From JANNGZ01 sp031404155 (lineage in GTDB: Bacteria; Pseudomonadota; Gammaproteobacteria; Burkholderiales; Burkholderiaceae_C): a stretch of 23,369 bases of DNA. The notes below the pieces were generated by a model. That model had not been told where the DNA came from and made no database searches. It saw only the letters and a list, made by a program, of their open reading frames with translations. The DNA lies in NCBI GenBank assembly GCA_031404155.1, contig JANNGZ010000024.1, positions 1 through 23,369 on the forward strand, written 5' to 3'. Within the stretch, counting starts at the first letter, position 1. Every line of letters begins with the position of its first letter. Shown piece by piece: positions 18,067-23,369 of this stretch. A program made the translations under genes and the position numbers.

Positions 18067-19221
18067 ATGGCAAAACGCGACTACTACGACATCCTGGGCG
18101 TTCAACGAAACGCCTCGGATGAAGACATCAAGAAGGCCTACCGCAAGCTGGCCATGAAGCATCACCCCGACCGCAACCAGGGTGACGGCGCGAACAAATC
18201 CGAAGAGAAGTTCAAGGAGGCCAAGGAGGCGTACGAGATGCTCTCGGAACCGCAGAAGCGCGCGGCCTACGACCAGTTCGGCCACGCGGGGGTCGACCCC
18301 AACATCGGCATGGGCGGCCGTGGCGGGCCAGGGCCGGAGGGCTTTGGCGGTTTTGCCGAGGCCTTCGGCGACATCTTCGGCGACCTGTTCGGCCAGGGCG
18401 GTGCGGGTGCGCGCCGGGGTGCCGGCGGGCAACAGGTGTACCGCGGCTCGGACCTGTCGTACGCGATGGACATCTCGCTCGAAGAGGCGGCCCTCGGCAA
18501 GGAAACGCAAATCCGCATTCCGACCTGGGACAACTGCGAAAACTGCCACGGCAGCGGCGCCAAGCCCGGCACCTCGCAGAAGACCTGCCCGAGTTGCAAC
18601 GGCAGCGGCACGGTACACCTGCGTCAAGGCTTCTTCAGCATCCAGCAGACCTGCCCCCAATGCAGAGGCGGCGGCAAGATCATTCCCGAACCCTGCACCG
18701 CCTGCAACGGCGCCGGCAAGCTCAAGCGCCAGAAGACGCTCGAAGTGAAGATTCCTGCGGGCATCGGCGAAGGCATGCGCATCCGCTCCTCGGGCAACGG
18801 CGAGCCCGGCACGAATGGCGGGCCCGCCGGAGACCTCTATATCGAGATCCGAATCCGGCAGCATGACATCTTCGAGCGCGATGGCGACGACCTGCACTGC
18901 ACCGTGCCGGTGGGCCTGACCACGGTGGCTCTCGGGGGCAACATCGAAGTGCCTACCCTTGGCGGCCGGGCCGAGATCGATCTGCCCGAGGGCACGCAAC
19001 ACGGCAAGACCTTCCGCCTGCGTGGCAAGGGCATCAAAGGCCTGCGCTCGACCTACCCGGGCGACCTCTACTGCCATGTGAGCGTGGAAACGCCGGTGAA
19101 GCTCACCGAACATCAACGCAAGCTGCTGACCGAGCTCGACGAGTCTTTCCGCGACAGTGGCGACCGGCATTCGCCGAACGCGAAGAGCTGGACCGACAAG
19201 GTGCGTGACCTTTTCAAGTAG
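18067..19221 (+). CDS. dnaJ: Chaperone DnaJ (Hsp40)
   Basis: Co-chaperone that delivers substrates to DnaK and stimulates its ATPase. The 384 residues contain the J domain (1-70, with the HPD motif in MKHHPDRNQ), a Gly/Phe-rich linker (about 78-120), four zinc-binding CxxCxGxG-type repeats between residues 157 and 220 (CENCHGSG, CPSCNGSG, CPQCRGGG, CTACNGAG) and the C-terminal peptide-binding domains (VKIPAGIGEGMRIRSSGNGE onward). It is a type I DnaJ of normal length with all eight cysteines present. The ribosome-binding site is weak. It follows dnaK after two hairpins and is followed by an unrelated hydrolase gene; the 118-base gap after it has no convincing terminator. Confidence 0.99.
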   Translation: MAKRDYYDILGVQRNASDEDIKKAYRKLAMKHHPDRNQGDGANKSEEKFKEAKEAYEMLSEPQKRAAYDQFGHAGVDPNIGMGGRGGPGPEGFGGFAEAFGDIFGDLFGQGGAGARRGAGGQQVYRGSDLSYAMDISLEEAALGKETQIRIPTWDNCENCHGSGAKPGTSQKTCPSCNGSGTVHLRQGFFSIQQTCPQCRGGGKIIPEPCTACNGAGKLKRQKTLEVKIPAGIGEGMRIRSSGNGEPGTNGGPAGDLYIEIRIRQHDIFERDGDDLHCTVPVGLTTVALGGNIEVPTLGGRAEIDLPEGTQHGKTFRLRGKGIKGLRSTYPGDLYCHVSVETPVKLTEHQRKLLTELDESFRDSGDRHSPNAKSWTDKVRDLFK

Positions 19222-19339
19222 TCACCCGACGGGTCGTGCGCTGCGCGCTGTAGCGCCCCGCGACGCCCCTAGAGCGTGGGACCAGGCGCAGCCGGATGCG
19301 CTGCTATAAGGCGTTTCACGCTCAAGGTGGGAGGCTTGC

Positions 19340-20137
19340 ATGGCTCAGCTTGAAATCGGCGACGCCGGCCCCGCGGTACGCAAGCTGCAGAAAGCACTCG
19401 AGGACAAGGGCTTCGACCCCGGGCTGATCGATGGCGAATTTGGTGCCGGCACCGAAGCCGCGCTGATCGCGTTCCAGCGCAGCGCCGGCCTGCTCGCCGA
19501 TGGTGTCGCCGGCCCACGGTCGCTGCATGCGCTGGGCTTGGCCCGCAGCGGCAATCTGCCCTCCGCGCTGGAGCGGTTCAGCTGTCAGGTGGTGGCGCAA
19601 ATGTTCCCCGGTGCGCCGCTGGCGAACCTGCGCGAGCAGCTGCCGGTGGTGCTCGACGCGATGGCCATAGCGAAGCTGCACGACCGCGAGATGCTCTTGA
19701 TGGCACTCTGCACGATTCGCGCAGAGTCGGCCGGCTTTTTGCCGATCGACGAAGGTTTGTCGAGGTTCAACTCGTCGCCCCGGGGGCACGCCTTTGACCT
19801 CTACGATCACCGGGCCGACCTGGGCAACCGCGGCAAACCCGACGGCGCGCGCTTCAAAGGCCGTGGCTTCGTTCAACTCACCGGCCGCCACAACTACACC
19901 CTGTACGCCGAGCGCCTTTCCTTGCCCTTGGTGGACCGACCCGAGCGAGCGAACGAGCCGCCGATAGCGGCGGCGCTGCTGGCTTTGTTCCTCAAGGATC
20001 GTGAGCTTGCGATCAAGACCGCGCTGCGGGAGGGTGACTTGCGCAGCGCGCGCAGGCGGGTCAATGGTGGTTCGCACGGCCTGGAGAACTTCAGCCACGC
20101 CTGGCGAGTGGGCGACCTACTGACCGACGACGACTGA
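19340..20137 (+). CDS. Peptidoglycan-binding and GH19-like muramidase/chitinase-fold protein
   Basis: Two domains are visible in 265 residues. Residues 5-62 are a PG_binding_1 module (LEIGDAGPAVRKLQKALEDKGFDPGLIDGEFGAGTEAALIAFQ). Residues about 80-262 resemble the glycoside hydrolase 19/lysozyme-like fold of bacterial and phage cell-wall hydrolases: MALCTIRAESAGFLPIDEGLSRFN (Glu in AESAGF as the probable acid) and RFKGRGFVQLTGRHNYTLYAERL. I see no signal peptide or membrane segment, which fits a phage-type endolysin or a toxin-like effector needing another export route. The start has a strong GGGAGG six bases or so upstream. A TATAAG (19305-19310) may be its -10 element. No holin, spanin or phage genes lie nearby. 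Confidence 0.75.
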   Translation: MAQLEIGDAGPAVRKLQKALEDKGFDPGLIDGEFGAGTEAALIAFQRSAGLLADGVAGPRSLHALGLARSGNLPSALERFSCQVVAQMFPGAPLANLREQLPVVLDAMAIAKLHDREMLLMALCTIRAESAGFLPIDEGLSRFNSSPRGHAFDLYDHRADLGNRGKPDGARFKGRGFVQLTGRHNYTLYAERLSLPLVDRPERANEPPIAAALLALFLKDRELAIKTALREGDLRSARRRVNGGSHGLENFSHAWRVGDLLTDDD

Positions 20138-20204
20138 ACCGGCCGCACGAGCCGCAGAACGCGTTGGCGCGCGCAGCCCGCAGCGCCCAGGCTTCTTGCG
20201 CCGA

Positions 20205-21350
20205 CTAGAAGAGCGCCCCTTGGGCCGTCGCAGTTGCATCGCTTGCGGACCGCCTGAAGCGGCTGCAGTCCAGCTCGACCCGGCTGCGGTTGAGTTTCAG
20301 GCGTGCGCAGGCCTTCTCGAAGCGCGAGCGCAGCAACCTCGACCAGATGCCTTCGCCGGTCATCCGGCTCTTGAAACGTGCATCGTTGTCGCGGCCCCCG
20401 CGCATTTCGCGCACCCGCGCCATCACACGCTGCGCGCGGTCGGGGAAATGCTGCTCGAGCCAGCGCTGGAACAACGGGTTCACCTCCCAGGGCAGGCGAA
20501 GCACGACGCTGAAAGCAGATGTCGCGCCCATCGCCGCCGCGGCTTCGAGAACCCGTTCGAGTTCGGGTTCATTGATGAACGGAATCACCGGCGACACGCT
20601 GACGCCGACCGGTACACCGGCACGTGCCAAGGTCTCGATCGTCTTCAATCGACGCTGCGGCGACGCGGCACGCGGCTCCATGACGCGGGCCAGCTTCGGG
20701 TCTAGCGTGGTGATCGACACGTAGACCGCGACCATGCGCTGTGCGGCCATCGGGGCGATCAGGTCCAGGTCGCGTTCGACACCGGCCGACTTGGTGATCA
20801 GCGAAAACGGGTGGCGGTGTTCGGCCAGCACCTCGATCACCGAGCGGGTGATCCTGAGCCGCCGCTCCACCGGCTGGTAGGCGTCGGTGGCCGAGCCGAT
20901 GTTCAAGGGCAGCGGCTCGTAAGACCGGCTCGAGAAGGCATGGCGAAGCCGCTCGGCCGCGTTCACCTTCGCGATGATTTTGGTCTCGAATTCGAGCCCG
21001 GGCGACAGGTTGAGGTAGCTGTGTGTCGGCCGCGCAAAGCAGTAGATGCACCCGTGCTCGCAACCGCGGTAGGGGTTGATCGAGAGGTCGAAGCCGATGT
21101 CGGGCGAATCGTTGCCCGCCAGGATGCTCTTGACTTGCTGCTCGATGATCTGGGTTTTAGGCGCCAGGGCCTCTTCCTGCGCCGCCTGCTCCAGCGTTCC
21201 CCAACCATCGTCAAACTCGTCCCGCGCCTGGCTGTTGAAGCGGTGTTCGATGGCCCAGACGGTGCCTCGACCTTTCAGCGCGGCGACGCCCTGCTGCGGT
21301 GCGAACAAGAGTGTCGCGGGACGAGGGGCGTTCGAGGGGTCAGCGCGCAT
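20205..21350 (-). CDS. PA0069-family radical SAM protein (spore photolyase-like)
   Basis: A 381-residue radical SAM enzyme. The iron-sulfur ligands are in RGCEHGCIYCFARP (Cys97, Cys101, Cys104; CX3CX2C spacing as in spore photoproduct lyase relatives). Conserved stretches include LKGRGTVWAIEHRF, SPDIGFDLSINPYRG, LNIGSATDAYQPVERRLRITRSVIEVL, SLITKSAGVERDLDL and SPVIPFINEPELE. The reaction of this family is unknown; the photolyase-like core suggests nucleic-acid repair. I choose the ATG at 21350 because a near-perfect LexA operator and a promoter lie directly before it; the longer reading from 21398 or 21440 would place that operator inside the gene. It lies downstream of dnaB on the same strand and is convergent with the hydrolase gene. 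Confidence 0.92.
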   Translation of the reverse strand: MRADPSNAPRPATLLFAPQQGVAALKGRGTVWAIEHRFNSQARDEFDDGWGTLEQAAQEEALAPKTQIIEQQVKSILAGNDSPDIGFDLSINPYRGCEHGCIYCFARPTHSYLNLSPGLEFETKIIAKVNAAERLRHAFSSRSYEPLPLNIGSATDAYQPVERRLRITRSVIEVLAEHRHPFSLITKSAGVERDLDLIAPMAAQRMVAVYVSITTLDPKLARVMEPRAASPQRRLKTIETLARAGVPVGVSVSPVIPFINEPELERVLEAAAAMGATSAFSVVLRLPWEVNPLFQRWLEQHFPDRAQRVMARVREMRGGRDNDARFKSRMTGEGIWSRLLRSRFEKACARLKLNRSRVELDCSRFRRSASDATATAQGALF

Positions 21351-21351
21351 A

Positions 21352-21367
21352 CTGTAAATATATACAG
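21352..21367. promoter_or_regulatory. LexA operator (SOS box)
   Basis: CTGTAAATATATACAG is CTGT-N8-ACAG with an all-AT centre and differs at one position from the E. coli ideal CTGTATATATATACAG. It lies one base upstream of the radical SAM start codon. LexA of gamma- and betaproteobacteria recognises this form. The AT-only core stands out in a high-GC genome. Confidence 0.85.
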
Positions 21368-21385
21368 GCTGCGCAGGTTCGCCAA
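21357..21385 (-). promoter_or_regulatory. Promoter of the radical SAM gene, overlapping the LexA operator
   Basis: On the minus strand TTGGCG (21385-21380) and TATATT (21362-21357) are separated by exactly 17 bases. The -10 element lies inside the LexA operator. The expected start of transcription, about seven bases on, coincides with the A of the ATG at 21350, so the mRNA would be leaderless; no ribosome-binding site is seen. Confidence 0.6.
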
Positions 21386-21400
21386 GTATTTTTTTCATCT

Positions 21401-21428
21401 GCCGGGCGCCGGGCGCCGGGCGCCGGGC
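21401..21428. repeat. 7-base tandem repeat GCCGGGC, four copies
   Basis: Four perfect, contiguous copies of GCCGGGC lie between the dnaB stop and the radical SAM promoter. Each junction creates GGCGCC, so the tract can fold on itself and is prone to slippage. No gene uses it if the radical SAM start is at 21350. Confidence 0.95.
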
Positions 21429-21457
21429 GCGACGCGGCATCGACTGCCCGCAAACTC

Positions 21458-21473
21458 CTGCCGAAGGCGGCAG
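21458..21473 (-). terminator. Hairpin just after dnaB
   Basis: CTGCCG/CGGCAG (6 base pairs, four-base loop) begins one base after the dnaB stop codon on the minus strand and is followed by GAGTTTGCG. The T stretch is short, so termination would be partial at best. Confidence 0.4.
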
Positions 21474-21474
21474 T

Positions 21475-22884
21475 TCAGTACTCGCCGCCGCTGCTGGCCG
21501 GTGCGAGGTTGTCGAAGCGCGTCAGCGGCTTGAGGAAGGTTAGCCTGACCATTCCCACCGGGCCGTTTCGCTGCTTGCCGATGATGATCTCGGCAACACC
21601 GGGCTCCTTGGAGTCCTTGTTGTAGTAGTCGTCGCGGTAGATGAACATGATCACGTCGGCGTCCTGCTCGATCGCACCCGACTCGCGCAAGTCGCTCATC
21701 ATCGGCCGCTTGTCGTTGCGGCTCTCGACACTGCGGTTGAGTTGCGAGAGCGCCAGCACCGGGCACTGCAACTCCTTGGCCAGCGCCTTCAGGCCGCGCG
21801 AGATTTCGCCGATCTCGGTGGCGCGGTTCTCTTCGTTGGAGCTGCTGCCGCTCATCAACTGAAGGTAGTCCACCACGATCAGGCCGAGCTTGCCGCACTG
21901 GCGCGCCTGGCGCCGCGACCGCGCCCGCAATTCAGCCGAATTCAGCGCCGGGGTTTCATCGATGTACAGGTTGGTCTTGGAGATGCGTTCGACCGCTTCC
22001 GACAAACGACCCCACTCGTCGTCGCGCAGCGCCCCGGTGCGCAGGCGCTGTTGGTCGATGCGGCCGAGCGAACCGACCATGCGCAGCGCCAGTTGCGAGG
22101 CACCCATTTCCATCGAGAACACCACCACAGGCAGGCCTTCCTGCACCGCCACATGCTCAGCCATGTTGAGCGCGAACGCGGTCTTTCCCATCGACGGCCG
22201 CGCGGCAAGCACGATCAGGTCGCCGGGCTGCAGGCCAGCGGTCATGCGGTCCATGTCGATGAACCCGGTGCGAACGCCGGTGACCTCTTCGGCGCCGTTT
22301 TCATGCAGTTCGGTGACACGGTCGATCAGCGCCACGGCCAGGTCCTGCATGCTCTGGAAGCCCTGCTTGGTGCGCGAGCCTTCTTCACCGATCTTGAAGA
22401 TGCGGCCTTCGGCTTCGTCAAGGATTTGCGAGACCGCGCGGCCCTGCGGGTTGAATGCGTTGGTCGCAATCTCGTCGCTGGCTTCGATCAGCTTGCGCAG
22501 GATCGCGCGTTCACGAACGATCTCGGCATAACGGCGCAGGTTGGCCGCGCTGGGCACGCTTTGCGCCAACGCGTTCAGGTATGCCAGGCCGCCGCACTCC
22601 TCGGCCTTGCCGAAGCTTTGCAGTTGCTCGAACACGGTGATCACGTCGGCAGGTTTGCTCGCGTTGACCAGGGCGCCGATCGCGGCGTAGATCGCCTTGT
22701 GTTCATAGCGGTAGAAGTCGCCGGCGCGCAAGAGGTCGCCGGCCCTGTCCCAGGCCCCGTTGTCGAGCAGCAAGCCCCCGAGCACGCTCTGCTCGGCTTC
22801 CACCGAATGCGGTGGCACCCGCAGGCGCGCGACTTCGTCGTCGCGCACGCCGCCCAGGTCTCTGGATTGGAAGACGGTTGACAT
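21475..22884 (-). CDS. dnaB: Replicative DNA helicase DnaB
   Basis: DnaB is the hexameric 5'-3' helicase at the replication fork. The 469 residues contain the N-terminal primase-interaction domain (VPPHSVEAEQSVLGGLLLDN to about residue 120), a linker, and the RecA-like domain with Walker A ARPSMGKTA (Lys234), VFSMEMGASQLALRM, Walker B GLIVVDYLQLM and the DnaB signature LALSQLNRSVESR with KRPMMSDLRESGAIEQDADV. There is no intein in the usual sites. The ATG at 22884 (MSTVFQSRD) fits the family. No ribosome-binding site is visible; TATCAT at 22896-22891 is placed as a -10 element for a leaderless mRNA. The usual partner rplI is absent upstream, where a TRAP transporter fragment lies divergently. 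Confidence 0.98.
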   Translation of the reverse strand: MSTVFQSRDLGGVRDDEVARLRVPPHSVEAEQSVLGGLLLDNGAWDRAGDLLRAGDFYRYEHKAIYAAIGALVNASKPADVITVFEQLQSFGKAEECGGLAYLNALAQSVPSAANLRRYAEIVRERAILRKLIEASDEIATNAFNPQGRAVSQILDEAEGRIFKIGEEGSRTKQGFQSMQDLAVALIDRVTELHENGAEEVTGVRTGFIDMDRMTAGLQPGDLIVLAARPSMGKTAFALNMAEHVAVQEGLPVVVFSMEMGASQLALRMVGSLGRIDQQRLRTGALRDDEWGRLSEAVERISKTNLYIDETPALNSAELRARSRRQARQCGKLGLIVVDYLQLMSGSSSNEENRATEIGEISRGLKALAKELQCPVLALSQLNRSVESRNDKRPMMSDLRESGAIEQDADVIMFIYRDDYYNKDSKEPGVAEIIIGKQRNGPVGMVRLTFLKPLTRFDNLAPASSGGEY

Positions 22885-22947
22885 CGATTGATGATACGGC
22901 CGCGATTTCGCACTGCCTGTGGGCAAGCCTGTGGCACGGCGAACGGC

Positions 22948-23118
22948 GTGAAGACGGTCGCGCCGGCGGCGGCCGATGCGGCGGAGTTCCGCGCGCTGGG
23001 CGCGACGGTGGCGCAGGAACTGGTCGGCAAGTTGTACGACCAGGCGATGCTCGATGAGGTGAAGCGCGAGGTGGCGAGCGCGCGGGCGGCGCAGGGCGCG
23101 TCCGGCGGCGCAAAGTAA
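22948..23118 (+). pseudogene. Probable 3' remnant of a TRAP transporter substrate-binding protein gene (dctP-like)
   Basis: The open frame here could start at 22888, but the part that looks like real protein begins about NGVKTVAP and runs AADAAEFRALGATVAQELVGKLYDQAMLDEVKREVASAR to the stop at 23116. That pattern (Val-rich strand, then two helices with a conserved Gly) resembles the last 50 or so residues of DctP-type periplasmic receptors. The next gene, ten bases on, encodes a TRAP small permease, exactly where a dctP gene would end. A full receptor has over 300 residues, but dnaB begins divergently at 22884, so the 5' portion is missing. The alternative is a small intact gene of unknown function. 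Confidence 0.45.
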
Positions 23119-23128
23119 TCCACTCGGC

Positions 23129-23369
23129 ATGACGGGACTTTTCGGTCTGCCGGCTCTCGGACCGGGGTGGCCCCCGGTGATCCTCTCTCTCGTGTTGGTG
23201 GCGGTGCTCCTCGGGTTGCGCGTGCTTGCGATCCGCATCTGGGGCAGCGAGTGCTATCGCCTGGTCGGCGCCAGCGTCGAGCGCCTGACGCTCACCGCGA
23301 TCATCCTCTCGATGGTGCTGCTCTCGGCGCTGCAGATCGCGCTGCGGAACATCTTCGAGTCGGGACTGC
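23129..23369 (+). CDS. TRAP transporter small permease (DctQ-type), partial
   Basis: The first 80 residues are present; the gene runs off the right edge. DctQ proteins are the four-helix membrane subunit of TRAP importers, which use ion gradients and a periplasmic receptor to take up organic acids. Two hydrophobic segments are visible (about residues 15-36 and 54-74); the second, LTLTAIILSMVLLSALQIALRNIFESGL, has the family's typical (Q/L)xxLRNxFxxGL ending. The N-terminal stretch is longer and more Pro/Gly-rich than usual. It follows the receptor remnant by ten bases, so it was once, and may still be, part of a dctPQM operon. Without an intact receptor in cis it would need one from elsewhere. 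Confidence 0.75.
   Translation, partial: MTGLFGLPALGPGWPPVILSLVLVAVLLGLRVLAIRIWGSECYRLVGASVERLTLTAIILSMVLLSALQIALRNIFESGL

Noticed and set aside
19272..19323. Inverted repeat GAGCGTG/CACGCTC before the hydrolase gene
   Set aside because: Seven bases with a 38-base spacer; too short and far apart to claim an operator.
20138..20204. Terminator or RNA gene between the hydrolase and radical SAM genes
   Set aside because: The gap is 67 bases of GC-rich sequence with only imperfect short pairing and no T run on either strand.
21475..22884. Intein or insertion in dnaB
   Set aside because: Walker A, Walker B and the C-terminal motifs are continuous and the length is normal.

Overview
The window reads as a chromosomal stretch of a high-GC betaproteobacterium, most likely of the order Burkholderiales. 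This rests on overall composition and protein style (DnaK, DnaJ, PepA, CysB), on gene order (divergent pepA/lptF with holC beside pepA; grpE-dnaK-dnaJ) and on a FimV-type protein. I see no rRNA, tRNA, CRISPR array, integrase or transposase. Almost all of it is protein-coding, and no gap exceeds 300 bases; the longest (259 bases) lies upstream of grpE.

Layout. Bases 1-3344 (minus strand) hold the start of a periplasmic branched-chain amino acid binding protein, a small unknown gene, holC (polymerase III chi) and pepA. From 3384 to 8067 (plus) runs one tightly packed unit: lptF, lptG, a one-domain CbiX-type chelatase, a CysB-family regulator and a methionine-type aminotransferase. Its junctions are gaps of 2-4 bases or stop/start overlaps. 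A FimV-like inner-membrane protein follows on the minus strand (8125-10125), then a crotonase-family gene (plus) and a class II aldolase/adducin protein (minus). A Crp/Fnr regulator, divergent from the aldolase gene, leads into an APH-type kinase and an acyl-CoA dehydrogenase (12047-15096). The Hsp70 set grpE-dnaK-dnaJ occupies 15356-19221, followed by a two-domain peptidoglycan hydrolase. On the minus strand lie a PA0069-type radical SAM gene and dnaB. The right edge holds what looks like the 3' end of a TRAP substrate-binding gene and the start of its small permease gene.

How the genes fit. The plus-strand unit joins lipopolysaccharide export (LptFG) to a sulfur theme: a sirohydrochlorin chelatase for siroheme, CysB, and an aminotransferase of the methionine/KMTB type. 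The kinase plus acyl-CoA dehydrogenase pair is the two-gene equivalent of the fused eukaryotic ACAD11 and of LvaA/LvaC in levulinate breakdown. That suggests hydroxyacyl-CoA catabolism under the adjacent Crp-type regulator.

Most notable non-coding signals: a near-ideal LexA operator directly before the radical SAM gene, inside a promoter that predicts a leaderless mRNA; two back-to-back long hairpins filling the dnaK-dnaJ gap; a consensus DnaA box overlapping a candidate heat-shock promoter before dnaK; a 12-base tandem repeat between the aldolase and Crp genes; and a probable rearrangement junction between dnaB and a 5'-truncated TRAP gene. No wholly new multi-gene system is evident; the best candidates are the SOS-linked radical SAM gene and the split ACAD11-like pair.
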